From Erythrobacter sp047872805 (GTDB taxonomy: Bacteria > Pseudomonadota > Alphaproteobacteria > Sphingomonadales > Sphingomonadaceae), in the NCBI RefSeq assembly GCF_047872805.1, contig NZ_JBLQUK010000001.1, positions 682,001 through 746,000 on the forward strand: a DNA stretch of 64,000 bases, read 5' to 3'. A model generated the notes under the pieces. The model did not search any database and was not told the DNA's origin. It saw nothing but the letters and a program-made list of their open reading frames with translations. Every line of letters starts with the position of its first letter. The first letter of the stretch is position 1. Made by a program: the position numbers and the translations under genes. Shown piece by piece: positions 35,170 to 44,634 of this stretch.

Positions 35170-36546
35170 ATGCGTTACCTCCCTCTCACAGATACCGACC
35201 GCGCCGATATGTTGGCGAAGATCGGAGCTGCCTCGATTGACGATCTGTTTGTTGATGTGCCCGAAGTGGCGCAGCTTGATGGACCGATCCGTGACCTGCC
35301 GATGCATGCGAGCGAGATGGCGGTTGAACGGCATATGAAAGCGCGCGCGGCAAAGAACCTCGTCGCTGGCGAGGTGCCTTTCTTCCTTGGGGCGGGGGCC
35401 TATCGCCACCATGTACCCGCCAGCGTCGATGCGGTGATTCAGCGCGGCGAGTTTCTGACTGCCTATACTCCGTATCAGCCTGAAATTGCGCAGGGCACGC
35501 TGCAGATGCTGTTTGAATTTCAAACGCAGGTTGCGCGGCTGTATGGCTGTGCGGTGGCCAACGCCTCGCTCTATGATGGCTCGACCGCCTGCTGGGAAGC
35601 GGTGGCGATGGCAACCCGCGTGACGAAGCGCAATCGCGCAGTGCTCTCGGGCGCGCTGCACCCGCATTATGCGCAAGTGGTCAAGACTATGGCGCAGTTC
35701 ACTGGCGACACGATCGCAGACGCGCAGCCCGCGATTCAGGCTGAGCCCGATTTAAGCGGCCTGATCGCCCGCATTGATGACGACACCGCCTGCGTGGTGG
35801 TGCAATATCCCGACATCCTTGGCCGGGTCAGCAACCTTGAAGAGGTCGCTGCGGCCGCTCATGCCAAGGGCGCGCTGCTGGTGGTGGTAAACACAGAACC
35901 AGTGGCGCTGGGCGCGTGTCTGTCGCCGGGTGAAATGGGCGCAGATATTGTCGTTGGCGAAGGGCAGTCGATTGGCGTCGGCCTGCAGTTCGGCGGGCCG
36001 TATCTCGGTCTGTTTGCGGTGCGCGATCCCAAACACGTGCGCCAGATGCCCGGCCGGCTGTGCGGGGAGACGGTGGACGCTGAGGGCAAGCGCGGCTTTG
36101 TCCTGACGCTTTCCACCCGCGAACAGCATATTCGTCGCGAGAAAGCGACCAGCAACATCTGCACCAATTCGGGTCTTTGCGCGCTGGCATTCAGCGTTCA
36201 CATGACGCTGCTCGGGGAACGCGGCTTGCGCGAACTGGCGGCAGAAAACCACCGTCTTGCCTGTATCGCAGCGGACCGGCTGGCCAAGGTGCCGGGGGTG
36301 AGGCTGCTCAACCATGCCTTTTTCAACGAATTTACCTTGATGCTGGACGGCAAACCGGCGCGCGAGATCGTGCGCGATCTTGCTGACCGGGGCGTGTTGG
36401 GCGGGGTGTCGCTGGGGCGGCTGTATCCGGGGGTAAGGGCGCTGGAGCATGCCTTGCTGGTTGCAGTGACCGAGACCACGACCGAGGAAGACATCGAGAC
36501 CCTCGCGGTTGAACTTGAAGCTCTGGTAAAGGAGCCTGCACAATGA
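35170..36546 (+). CDS. gcvPA: Glycine decarboxylase (P protein) subunit 1
   Basis: 458 residues, the N-terminal subunit of the two-part glycine dehydrogenase, which lacks the PLP lysine. Recognisable segments are FLGAGAYRHHVPASVD, TAYTPYQPEIAQGTLQ, ANASLYDGSTA and TSNICTNSGLCALA. It heterodimerises with subunit 2 to decarboxylate glycine onto lipoyl-GcvH. A short GC-rich stem (CCCCTC/GAGGGG, about 35130-35153) lies between gcvH and this gene. Its stop overlaps gcvPB (ATGA). Confidence 0.95.
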   Translation: MRYLPLTDTDRADMLAKIGAASIDDLFVDVPEVAQLDGPIRDLPMHASEMAVERHMKARAAKNLVAGEVPFFLGAGAYRHHVPASVDAVIQRGEFLTAYTPYQPEIAQGTLQMLFEFQTQVARLYGCAVANASLYDGSTACWEAVAMATRVTKRNRAVLSGALHPHYAQVVKTMAQFTGDTIADAQPAIQAEPDLSGLIARIDDDTACVVVQYPDILGRVSNLEEVAAAAHAKGALLVVVNTEPVALGACLSPGEMGADIVVGEGQSIGVGLQFGGPYLGLFAVRDPKHVRQMPGRLCGETVDAEGKRGFVLTLSTREQHIRREKATSNICTNSGLCALAFSVHMTLLGERGLRELAAENHRLACIAADRLAKVPGVRLLNHAFFNEFTLMLDGKPAREIVRDLADRGVLGGVSLGRLYPGVRALEHALLVAVTETTTEEDIETLAVELEALVKEPAQ

Positions 36547-38126
36547 ATGCGCCCAACAAATCAGGATGGAAGCCGCAAATGCAGGTTAGCGAAGACGGGC
36601 TTCACAATGGCCCGCCAACCACCACCGGCAATCGCGGTCTGATGCTGGAAGAGCCATTGCTGTTCGAAATCGGCCATGCAGAAACGACCGGCGTCGACCT
36701 ACCCGAAATCGACCCGGCGGCCTCAAATCGGTTTGCCGGGCTGGAGCGGTCTGACCCGATCGGCCTGGTGGGTTTGACGGAGCCGGAAACGGTGCGTCAT
36801 TATACCCGTCTCAGCCGCCAGAATTACGGGATCGATCTTGGCTTTTTCCCGCTGGGCAGTTGCACGATGAAACACAATCCGCGCCTCAATGAAAAGGTCG
36901 CGCGGCTTCCCGGTTTTGCCGACATCCACCCGCTTGCCCCGCAAAGCAGCGTTCAGGGTGCATTGGAAGTCATTTATGAGCTCGGACAATGGCTTTGCAC
37001 CCTCACTGGGATGCCGTCGGTCGCAATGAGCCCCAAGGCCGGCGCGCATGGCGAATTGTGCGGCATTCTGGCAATCCGCGCGGCGCACACCGCGCGCGGC
37101 GATGCCCGCCAAGTCGTGCTGGTCCCCGAAAGCGCACATGGCACCAACCCGGCCACGGCGGCCTTTGCCGGTTACCGGGTGGAGGATATTCCGGCAACCG
37201 CCGAGGGGCGCGTCGATGTTGACAAGATCAAGGCACGACTGGCGCTCGGCGGACCGGACAAATGCGATGTGGCGGCGGTGATGATCACCAACCCCAACAC
37301 CTGCGGTCTGTTTGAAAAGGATTTCCGCACCATCGCCGATGCGGTCCACGCAGCGGGAGCTTATGTCTATTGCGACGGCGCCAACTTCAACGCCATCGTT
37401 GGCCGAGTCCGCCCCGGAGATCTGGGCGTCGATGCGATGCATATCAATCTGCACAAGACTTTCTCCACCCCGCATGGCGGCGGCGGACCCGGGTCCGGTC
37501 CGGTGGTTTTTTCGGAGGCGCTTGCACCGTTCGCACCGCTGCCGTTTGTGCGCAAATATGAAGACGGCACTTTCGATCTGGTCGAAGAAGAACAGCGCGA
37601 GGCAACGCGCGGACAGGCGTTTGGCCGGATGACTGCATTCCACGGCCAGATGGGCATGTTTACCCGCGCGCTCACCTATATGCTCAGCCACGGTGCAGAC
37701 GGACTGAAACAGGTTGCCGAGGATGCTGTGCTCAACGCCAATTACATCCTGCGCAGCCTCGAAGATGTGCTCCACGCGCCGTTCGCAGATAGCGGGCCTT
37801 GCATGCATGAAGCGCTGTTCGGCGACAAGGATTTCGGCGGGGACCTGACCACGCTCGATCTGGCCAAGGGGCTAATCGACGAAGGCTATCATCCGATGAC
37901 AGTGTATTTCCCATTGGTGATCCACGGGGCGATGTTGGTCGAGCCGACCGAGACTGAGAGCAAGGCCAGCATCGACCAGTTCATCACAGCGTTCCGATCC
38001 GTGGCAGAGCGCGCGTTGGCGGGCGATCAGAGCCTTAAGCAGGCGCCCTATTACGCGCCGCGCCGCAGGCTTGATGAAACTGCTGCCGCGCGAAAGCCCA
38101 AGCTGGTGTGGTCCGAACCGCTCTAG
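36543..38126 (+). CDS. gcvPB: Glycine decarboxylase (P protein) subunit 2
   Basis: 527 residues, the PLP-carrying subunit of glycine dehydrogenase. The PLP Schiff-base lysine is Lys305 in INLHKTFSTPHGGGGPGSG. Other signatures are FFPLGSCTMKHNPR, SPKAGAHGE and HGTNPATAA. It overlaps gcvPA by four bases and ends tail-to-tail with the flippase gene, sharing four bases. Confidence 0.95.
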   Translation: MNAPNKSGWKPQMQVSEDGLHNGPPTTTGNRGLMLEEPLLFEIGHAETTGVDLPEIDPAASNRFAGLERSDPIGLVGLTEPETVRHYTRLSRQNYGIDLGFFPLGSCTMKHNPRLNEKVARLPGFADIHPLAPQSSVQGALEVIYELGQWLCTLTGMPSVAMSPKAGAHGELCGILAIRAAHTARGDARQVVLVPESAHGTNPATAAFAGYRVEDIPATAEGRVDVDKIKARLALGGPDKCDVAAVMITNPNTCGLFEKDFRTIADAVHAAGAYVYCDGANFNAIVGRVRPGDLGVDAMHINLHKTFSTPHGGGGPGSGPVVFSEALAPFAPLPFVRKYEDGTFDLVEEEQREATRGQAFGRMTAFHGQMGMFTRALTYMLSHGADGLKQVAEDAVLNANYILRSLEDVLHAPFADSGPCMHEALFGDKDFGGDLTTLDLAKGLIDEGYHPMTVYFPLVIHGAMLVEPTETESKASIDQFITAFRSVAERALAGDQSLKQAPYYAPRRRLDETAAARKPKLVWSEPL

Positions 38127-39439
38127 GGGAGGGAAGGCGGAGTTGCAGGCTCGCCAGTTTCGTCTTCTGATCCAAGTGTAATGCGGATTTCCTGCATGTT
38201 CAGGATCGCCACGTAAAATCCCAGAACCGCCAGCGAGCTGGATCCCAGCACCGCGAACGCGGCGCCCTTTGCCCCGTTCCAGTCGATCGCCGCGTCGAGC
38301 AGCACCAGCGCCAGCACTGTGGGAACAGCGCGAACTGCAAAGGCTGTGCCTGCGCGCCCGGCTGAAACCAGCAACGATTCAAGGCTAGCGCCGACCAGTT
38401 CAACCGCGCCTGCGATCGACAGGATAACCATCGCCCAATAGAAGGCGCTGAAATCATCCTCCGCAATCGCGGCCAATGCCCAGCGCCCGCCAAACAGCGC
38501 GACCAGCACTGCGATCACGCCTGCTACAACAGCAATATTCGCCATGCGCCGCGCCATGGTGAGCGCGTTTTCTTTGGCATGAACCAGTTCTGGAAAGATC
38601 GCCTTGGACACGGTTTGCGCCAGCGAAACCAGCGCCTGACCCAATTGCGCAGCGACGCGGAAGCCGCCCGCCAGCGCGGCACCGCCAAATGTCCCTACCA
38701 GCAGGATGATGACCTGCTTGCCCGCAATATTCAGGCTGCCCGACATATTGGTCGACCATACGAACGACCATGCTTCAGGATGTTTTTCAGGTATCCGGCG
38801 AAAACTCAGCGCGCTGAGATCAATCCGCTGGGTTCGACCGGCCGCCACCCACAGGGCGATGGCAACCGCGACTTCCGACGCGGCCCAGGCGAGGATAAAA
38901 CCCATCACACTCGGCATGAAGACGACCGCAAGCGCCGCTCCTGCGGTGCGAATGGCTGGCTGCACCGCCTCTGCCGCAGTTGCCGTGGCGAATTTGAAAT
39001 GCAGGCGCAGCAGCCCCGTCGGCGTAGCCCGGATTGCTGCCAAGGAAACCACGCAATAGCCAAAGGTGAGCCACAGCAGATCGGCGGGCAAGGGCAGCCA
39101 CAGATGAGCGGTGAACGTAACAATCGCCGCGAGCGCGGTCCCCAAAGCAATCGACAGCATGTCGAGAGCAATGGCAAAACCGGTGGCTTCGCGCAGATTT
39201 TCTGAGTCTCGCGCTGGCTCGTCACCTTCCCCATTCGCTCCCCAGCGCACGATGAACTGCCATGTCTGGAAATTGGCAAACCCGGTGATCGCCTGACCCA
39301 GCGCAACGATCAGTGCGAAATAGCCGAACTGCTCCAGCCCCAGAGTGTGCGTGGCAAGATACAGATAGACGAGGCTCATCACCGCGTTAAAGCCGCGCCC
39401 GCCCAGCAGCCAGCCGATATTGGAGAAGAGCCGCTTCAT
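38123..39439 (-). CDS. Polysaccharide flippase (Wzx/MOP superfamily)
   Basis: 438 residues with 12-14 hydrophobic segments and little soluble sequence, starting FSNIGWLLGGRGFNAVMSL, the usual entry helix of oligosaccharide flippases. It likely moves a lipid-linked glycan across the inner membrane. The nucleotidyltransferase gene lies directly upstream on the same strand (21 bases), suggesting a shared glycan or lipid-head-group pathway. The substrate is unknown. Confidence 0.83.
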   Translation of the reverse strand: MKRLFSNIGWLLGGRGFNAVMSLVYLYLATHTLGLEQFGYFALIVALGQAITGFANFQTWQFIVRWGANGEGDEPARDSENLREATGFAIALDMLSIALGTALAAIVTFTAHLWLPLPADLLWLTFGYCVVSLAAIRATPTGLLRLHFKFATATAAEAVQPAIRTAGAALAVVFMPSVMGFILAWAASEVAVAIALWVAAGRTQRIDLSALSFRRIPEKHPEAWSFVWSTNMSGSLNIAGKQVIILLVGTFGGAALAGGFRVAAQLGQALVSLAQTVSKAIFPELVHAKENALTMARRMANIAVVAGVIAVLVALFGGRWALAAIAEDDFSAFYWAMVILSIAGAVELVGASLESLLVSAGRAGTAFAVRAVPTVLALVLLDAAIDWNGAKGAAFAVLGSSSLAVLGFYVAILNMQEIRITLGSEDETGEPATPPSLP

Positions 39440-39460
39440 CGGGCGAGGGACTGCTGCCGG

Positions 39461-40273
39461 TTACCCGGCGACAGCTTCACCCTCTCGTCGCTGCAAAATG
39501 CGCGTGGTCACATCCAGAGTGCGCTGATTATCGACATCGATGGCATAATGCCCATCCGACAATTCGACCGCCACCAGCTTGAAACCAAATCGCCGCGAAA
39601 CCTGCGCGAACAGTTTTTCCTTCGACGCCGTGCCTAGCCGGAAACGGATCAGATTGAGGAAGCCAAACGCCTTGATGATGCGGCTTGGGAATTTCACGAA
39701 CTGCCCGCCTTCACGCATGATTTCCGCAGCATTCAGCGCCTTTTCATCGCCGATCCAGTACATGTTGCAATTGGAAAATTCACCGTCGCGGAACTTGTAG
39801 AAGCGCTTTTGACCGACCGGATCGGCCAGTTGCACGTTCTCCTTGAGCGCCAGACCCGCCGCCGCACCAGCGCCAGCCGCCAGGCATTTGTCGATGAACT
39901 CGGCGTATCCTTCCCCGGTGACCAGACAATTGTCGGCTGTGGTGATGAGCAGGGGGAACTGCGCCTCGTCGGCGCCGGAAAACACGCTGTCGACCAGATT
40001 GAATTTGCCTTCAGCAAAACTCAACCGACCTGCGCTGATCAAGGCAGCAATGCCGGGCAGCGCGGCGATTTCATCGGGTTCATGCGCGACGATCCGGATG
40101 GCCCCGACATTGGGGCAGTCCGCAACCTGCCGCGCCACGCGTTCGACCATGGGCACGCCATTGACCGGCACAACCGCCTTCTGTGAAACACCTGCTTGTT
40201 CGGCTAGGGGGTCGAGCACCCCCGAACGCTTGCCCGCCATGATAAGTGCGGTGACTTTTGTATCGTGATCCAT
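39461..40273 (-). CDS. MobA-like nucleotidyltransferase
   Basis: 270 residues from the ATG at 40273 (codon 8 of the longer frame), which places the nucleotide-binding loop VTALIMAGKRSG at the N terminus. ITTADNCLV supplies the metal-binding Asp and VPVNGVPMVERV is typical of NTP_transferase_3/MobA-like enzymes. It would activate a sugar or alcohol phosphate with CTP or another NTP. Being adjacent to a flippase favours surface glycan or lipid synthesis over molybdopterin work. Confidence 0.82.
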   Translation of the reverse strand: MDHDTKVTALIMAGKRSGVLDPLAEQAGVSQKAVVPVNGVPMVERVARQVADCPNVGAIRIVAHEPDEIAALPGIAALISAGRLSFAEGKFNLVDSVFSGADEAQFPLLITTADNCLVTGEGYAEFIDKCLAAGAGAAAGLALKENVQLADPVGQKRFYKFRDGEFSNCNMYWIGDEKALNAAEIMREGGQFVKFPSRIIKAFGFLNLIRFRLGTASKEKLFAQVSRRFGFKLVAVELSDGHYAIDVDNQRTLDVTTRILQRREGEAVAG

Positions 40274-40366
40274 CGCCCGCGCCCTTAGCGCCAATCTGCG
40301 CCTTGCGCAAAGCCGCGATGGGCGAAGCTTGTTAAACTATCTGGCGAGGGTCAAAAGGGGAGGGCG

Positions 40367-41092
40367 ATGCGCATCATCTTTTCTCGCAAGGGCTTTGACA
40401 GCAGCGCAGGCGGCGGCCCTTCGCCGATTGTGGATGGTCGCCCGATCAGCCTGCCAATCCCGGCAGGTGCGGCGAGCCGAACAACGTACCGCGATCTGGG
40501 GCTGGGCGATCACGCAGCGCGGGCCAGCAGGGAGCGGATTGGGGCGGACGATCTCTGCCACCACGATCCGATGTTTCGACCTGATGGCACCTGCCTTTTC
40601 GGCCAATGCGGGGCGGCGCAGACCCATCTGGAACGGCAGGGCGTCGGGGTCGGCGATGCTTTTGTGTTCTTCGGTCTGTTCGCCGATGAATATACCGGCG
40701 AGAGGCATCACCGCATTTTCGGCTATCTGCGCGTAGACGATGAGATTCCGCTCGCTGCAGGAGCGCCGGCCGATCTGGTGGAACTGGCGCATCCGCATGC
40801 ACTGGCCATGCATAGCCACAATGACGTGATCTGGCGCGGTGAGGGATGCACCGCTGGCCGTGCGAGCGATGCCCTGCGGCTGACCGTTCCGGGCGGCCCG
40901 CCAAGCCTGTGGGCGAGGCCCGAATGGTTGAGGCAGGGCGAGCTAAGCTACCACGGCCGTGCCGACCGTTGGCTGGACGGGGGGAGATTAAAGAGCGCGG
41001 CGCGCGGGCAGGAATTCGTCGCCAATATCGGCCAGCGTCAGGGCCCGCGCAAATGGCTCACGCAGATAATCGCGGCGATCAGAGCGTCTTGA
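40367..41092 (+). CDS. Nmad3-like (nucleotide modification associated domain 3) protein
   Basis: 241 residues. The start MRIIFSRKGFDSSAGGGPSP, with PISLPIP shortly after and the HHDPMF and RIFGYLRVDDEI segments, matches my memory of the Nmad3 family. That family was predicted from gene neighbourhoods to act in modified-nucleotide systems; no activity is established. The ATG has a strong GGGGAGG ribosome site. Here it stands alone between a nucleotidyltransferase (divergent) and mmsB (convergent), with no phage or DNA-modification genes nearby. Confidence 0.72.
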   Translation: MRIIFSRKGFDSSAGGGPSPIVDGRPISLPIPAGAASRTTYRDLGLGDHAARASRERIGADDLCHHDPMFRPDGTCLFGQCGAAQTHLERQGVGVGDAFVFFGLFADEYTGERHHRIFGYLRVDDEIPLAAGAPADLVELAHPHALAMHSHNDVIWRGEGCTAGRASDALRLTVPGGPPSLWARPEWLRQGELSYHGRADRWLDGGRLKSAARGQEFVANIGQRQGPRKWLTQIIAAIRAS

Positions 41093-41945
41093 TAATCGCA
41101 GAGAAATCGAGATTGCCATTCTCCTTGGCAAATTCCTCGTAAATCTGCGCGGCCTTGGCGCCCAGTACCGTCGTGGCATCGACATTGCCCGAAGCTTCCA
41201 TTGCAAGCCGCAAGTCCTTGAGCATCAGCGCGGTTGCAAAGCCGCCCTGGTAATCCTTGTCCGCCGGGCTTTCGACGCCCACACCCGGCATCGGCGTATA
41301 GGCATTGAGCGACCAGTTGTAGCCCGAGCTTTGCGAGCTGATTTCGTAGAATTTCTGCGGATCAAGACCCAGCTTCTGCGCCATCGTCATGGCCTCTGCG
41401 GTGCCGATCATGGTGATGGCGAGCAGCATGTTGTTGCATATCTTGGCGGTCTGACCCGCGCCTGCATCGCCTGCGTGGATCACCGCCTTGCCCATTGCGG
41501 CAAGGACCGGTTCGGCCCGCGTAAAGGCCGGTTCAGACCCGCCCACCATAAAGGTCAGCGTCCCGCCATTCGCCGCCGCGATCCCGCCTGAGACGGGCGC
41601 ATCGACCATGGCGTATCCTGCGGCTTCGGCCTTTTTGATGACGTCTTTGGCGGTGGCAACGTCGATGGTCGAACAATCGAGCAGCACCGCTCCGGCAGGA
41701 GCAGTGCCGATGACATCGCTTTCATAGACCGATTTAACGATTGCGCCGTTTGGCAGCATCGAGACGACAGCTTCCGCTTCCGCGCAAGCTTCCGCTGCGG
41801 CGGTGAATGTTGTGCAGCCAGCGGCCTTCGCTGCGGTCAAAGCGGCATCGCTAAGGTCGAAGGCGCGCACATCATGGCCCGCTTTCACAAGGTTCGCGGC
41901 CATCCCGCCGCCCATGTTGCCAAGACCGATAAATGCGATTTTCAT
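41079..41945 (-). CDS. mmsB: 3-hydroxyisobutyrate dehydrogenase
   Basis: 288 residues. NAD-binding IGLGNMGGGMAANLVKAG is at the N terminus; DAPVSGGIAAANGGTLTFMVGG and the catalytic-Lys region GAGQTAKICNNMLL are typical. It oxidises 3-hydroxyisobutyrate to methylmalonate semialdehyde in valine breakdown. The gene ends the valine operon running from the acyl-CoA dehydrogenase at 45776; mmsA is nearby at 47527-49020. Its 3' end overlaps the convergent Nmad3 gene by 14 bases. Confidence 0.94.
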   Translation of the reverse strand: MKIAFIGLGNMGGGMAANLVKAGHDVRAFDLSDAALTAAKAAGCTTFTAAAEACAEAEAVVSMLPNGAIVKSVYESDVIGTAPAGAVLLDCSTIDVATAKDVIKKAEAAGYAMVDAPVSGGIAAANGGTLTFMVGGSEPAFTRAEPVLAAMGKAVIHAGDAGAGQTAKICNNMLLAITMIGTAEAMTMAQKLGLDPQKFYEISSQSSGYNWSLNAYTPMPGVGVESPADKDYQGGFATALMLKDLRLAMEASGNVDATTVLGAKAAQIYEEFAKENGNLDFSAIIKTL

Positions 41946-41946
41946 A

Positions 41947-42741
41947 TCAGCGCCCCTTCCACTGCCCTTCGCGCTTCTCGATAAACGCAGCCATGCCCTC
42001 GGCCTTGTCCTCGCTCGCGGTGAGGATCTGGAAGATGCGGCGTTCGACGATCAGGCCCTGATCCAGCGTCATCTCGAACGCTGAATTCACCATTTCCTTG
42101 TTCGCGATTGTAGCCATTGGCGGCATGGACGCGATGGTCGCGGCGGTTTTCAGCACTTCGGTGATGAGGTTCGCTTGCGGCACCGCGCGCACGATCAGGT
42201 TCGATCGTTCGGCTTCCTCGGCGCTCATCATCCGGCCCGTCAGGCACATTTCCATCGACTTCGACTTGCCGATGGCGCGGGTCAGGCGCTGCGATCCGCC
42301 CATGCCCGGCGCCACGCCCAGCTTGATTTCCGGCTGGCCGAATTTCGCATTGTCGGATGCGATGATGAAATCCGCCATCATCGCTAGCTCGCACCCGCCG
42401 CCCAGCGCAAAGCCGTTGACCGCTGCGATCCACGGCTTGCGGGTCTTTTTCACGATCTCGCTGGTCCACGGCGAAAAGAAATCGTCGAGATAGAAATCGG
42501 CCGCGGCCTTCTCGCTCATCTCCTTGATATCGGCACCTGCGGCGAATGCCTTTTCTCCCGAACCGGTCAGCACCGCGCACAGCTGAGTGTCGTCAGCCTG
42601 ATACCCTGCGAAAGCGCAAGTAAGGTCTGCAAGAACCTGGCTGTTGAGCGCGTTCAGCGCCTGCGGTCGGTTGATCGTCATCAGCGTGACCCCCTTGGTC
42701 CCGCGCGCGTCGGTTTCGACGGTGATCGTTTCGTAGGTCAT
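41947..42741 (-). CDS. Enoyl-CoA hydratase
   Basis: 264 residues from the ATG overlapping the upstream hydrolase stop (ATGA). Both catalytic glutamates are present, in ALGGGCELAMMADF and FGQPEIKLGVAPGMGG, so this is an active hydratase. In this operon the likely role is hydration of methacrylyl-CoA to 3-hydroxyisobutyryl-CoA in valine catabolism; broad short-chain activity is probable. A start 12 bases earlier (42753) is possible but its AGGA is too close. Confidence 0.93.
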   Translation of the reverse strand: MTYETITVETDARGTKGVTLMTINRPQALNALNSQVLADLTCAFAGYQADDTQLCAVLTGSGEKAFAAGADIKEMSEKAAADFYLDDFFSPWTSEIVKKTRKPWIAAVNGFALGGGCELAMMADFIIASDNAKFGQPEIKLGVAPGMGGSQRLTRAIGKSKSMEMCLTGRMMSAEEAERSNLIVRAVPQANLITEVLKTAATIASMPPMATIANKEMVNSAFEMTLDQGLIVERRIFQILTASEDKAEGMAAFIEKREGQWKGR

Positions 42742-43793
42742 AGCGATTTCCATTCTTCCTTTGACGGGAGCGGCGCGAAGATCGCGTCGAGCAGCTCTTC
42801 GGTCACATCCTCGGGCGTTGCCGGGTTCCATTTGGGATCGTGGGTCTTGTCGGTGATGACCGCGCGCACCCCTTCGGCGAAATCGGGGCGGGTCAGCACG
42901 CGCGACGCAATGCGATATTCCATCCGCATATTCTCGGCAAAATCACTCAGCCCCGCGCTTATCGCCAACTGGCGCAGCGCCACCTTGCAGGTTTGCGGGC
43001 TTTTGGTGCCAAGCGTGTCGCGTTCCTTTTGCGCCCATTCGTCGCCGTCCGCGATGGCTGTTTCGAGGCTGGCGAGGATGTCTTCATAGCGGTCGGAGGA
43101 GAAATGTTTGGCGATCTTGTCCGCGTTGTTCTTGATCCGGGCATCGGGCGGTGTGCCGACCGGTTCGGACAGAATGCCCGCGATGCGTCCCGGCCGTTCG
43201 GCGATGCGCGCCTTCAGATCATCGATCATGGTGCTGGGCACGTAATGCGTGGCGAGGCCGGTCCACAGCGCCTCTGCCCCTTCAAGCCGCGCGCCGGTCA
43301 GCGCCAGAAATTGCCCGATCCGTCCGCCGATCCGCGAAAGATACCAGCCGCCGCCGACATCGGGGAACAGGCCTATCCCGGTTTCGGGCATGGCGAAACG
43401 GGTGTTTTCTGTCGCCACCCGAAACTTTGCGGGCAGCGAAATGCCGACCCCGCCGCCCATGGTGATGCCGTCCATGAAGGCGACAATTGGCTTGGGATAG
43501 GTGAACATCTGGTGGTTCAATTGATATTCGTCGTGAAAGAATTTGCGGCCCGAAACCCCGCCATCATTGAGCGCTGAATCCCGCAAAAAAGCGATATCGC
43601 CGCCTGCGCAAAAACCGCGTCCGTCATCGTGATCGAGGATGATCGCCTCGATTGCGTCATCCTTTTCCCACTCCATGAGAGCGGCTGACATTGTGTGGCA
43701 CATCTCCAGCGTCAGTGCGTGGAGCGCCTTGGGCCGGTTGAGGCTGATATGCCCGATGGGGCCGTTGGTGCGGGTGAGAACGTCGTCGGTCAT
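42738..43793 (-). CDS. 3-hydroxyisobutyryl-CoA hydrolase
   Basis: 351 residues, the longer crotonase-superfamily type. GFCAGGDIAFLRD and TMGGGVGISLPAKFRVATENT precede MPETGIGLFPDVGGGWYLSRI, where Glu and Asp sit as in HIBYL-CoA hydrolases. It frees 3-hydroxyisobutyrate from its CoA ester, the committed step between the hydratase and MmsB. It overlaps the VOC gene upstream and the hydratase gene downstream by four bases each. Confidence 0.93.
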   Translation of the reverse strand: MTDDVLTRTNGPIGHISLNRPKALHALTLEMCHTMSAALMEWEKDDAIEAIILDHDDGRGFCAGGDIAFLRDSALNDGGVSGRKFFHDEYQLNHQMFTYPKPIVAFMDGITMGGGVGISLPAKFRVATENTRFAMPETGIGLFPDVGGGWYLSRIGGRIGQFLALTGARLEGAEALWTGLATHYVPSTMIDDLKARIAERPGRIAGILSEPVGTPPDARIKNNADKIAKHFSSDRYEDILASLETAIADGDEWAQKERDTLGTKSPQTCKVALRQLAISAGLSDFAENMRMEYRIASRVLTRPDFAEGVRAVITDKTHDPKWNPATPEDVTEELLDAIFAPLPSKEEWKSL

Positions 43794-44191
43794 AGGGCCG
43801 TGTCTTTCGGTTCGATCAGGTCCCAGCGATTGCCAAACGGATCGCTGAACACCGCAACTGTGCCATAGGGTTCGTGGCGGGGTTCTTCATGGAAAGTCAC
43901 CCCTGCTGCCGTAAAGCGGTTATGGCAATCGGTGAAGCTATCGGTTTGGAGGAAAAACGCCACCCGCCCGCCAGTCTGATTGCCGATTGCGGCGCGCTGG
44001 GCATTATCGACAGCCTTGGCAATCAGCAGCCTTGTACCGCCGCCCGACGGCGCGACAACGACCCAGCGTTTCCCCGACCCCATGTCGCAGTCCTCGATCA
44101 GATCAAACCCGAGCGCGCCGACATAAAAGGCGATGGCCGCGTCGTAATCCGGCACGACGAGCGCGATCATGCCGAGGGCTTCCGTAGTCAT
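43790..44191 (-). CDS. VOC/glyoxalase-fold protein
   Basis: 133 residues from ATG 44191, which overlaps the upstream stop. Two beta-alpha-beta-beta-beta halves of the vicinal-oxygen-chelate fold are visible: GMIALVVPDYDAAIAFYVGALGF, then VAFFLQTDSFTDCHNRF and GTVAVFSDPFGNRWDLIEP. The FSDPFGNRWDLIE motif is typical of the family. The reaction is unknown; it could be a metal-dependent dioxygenase, an epimerase or a resistance-type binder. It is embedded in the valine operon. Confidence 0.85.
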   Translation of the reverse strand: MTTEALGMIALVVPDYDAAIAFYVGALGFDLIEDCDMGSGKRWVVVAPSGGGTRLLIAKAVDNAQRAAIGNQTGGRVAFFLQTDSFTDCHNRFTAAGVTFHEEPRHEPYGTVAVFSDPFGNRWDLIEPKDTAL

Positions 44192-44634
44192 GACGCGATA
44201 TGACGTTGCCGAGAGCCAAAACTCTTTGGAGGAAACAACTTCCAAGCAAATAGCCAGTATCCAAACCCAGCAGCTGAGGTTGAAACTACAAGAATCAAAG
44301 GTTCTAGCAATTCGCTCCAATGGCTGAAGTCGTTCCAATGGCTGAAGAATATCAGCAACATGGACCCCCAAACTGCTCCTGTCAGTGTGTAGACGAACCA
44401 GTGTCGAACCCAGGCCGAACCGAAAAGGCTTTGGATTTCGGAAAAGACCAAGACTGGGATGGCGGGAATAACACCCAACAATAGGGCAACTATGAACACC
44501 AAAAAGGAAGTTTGGGCGAGCCAATCAAGATGGATGAAATGCACGTTGAAGTAGAAGGCGAGGCCCACCAGCGTGACGATTGTCCCGAACACAGCAGCAA
44601 AGGCATAACCTCCAAGTACCGTGAGCAGCCTCAC
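44188..44634 (-). CDS. Four-helix membrane protein of unknown function
   Basis: 148 residues from a GTG that overlaps the acyl-CoA dehydrogenase stop. About four hydrophobic segments (10-32, 40-65, 80-100, 112-132) and a basic tail. The DNA is clearly more AT-rich than its neighbours and contains a near-tandem duplication (HWNDFSHWSELL, bases around 44305-44345), consistent with a foreign or rapidly evolving gene. It is coupled at both ends by ATGA/GTGA overlaps despite no evident role in valine breakdown. Confidence 0.7.
   Translation of the reverse strand: MRLLTVLGGYAFAAVFGTIVTLVGLAFYFNVHFIHLDWLAQTSFLVFIVALLLGVIPAIPVLVFSEIQSLFGSAWVRHWFVYTLTGAVWGSMLLIFFSHWNDFSHWSELLEPLILVVSTSAAGFGYWLFAWKLFPPKSFGSRQRHIAS

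Noticed and set aside
36723..37808. Long open frame on the minus strand (361 codons) opposite gcvPB
   Set aside because: It mirrors the codon structure of a confirmed PLP enzyme gene in high-GC DNA; composition is Cys/Arg/His-rich with no domain.
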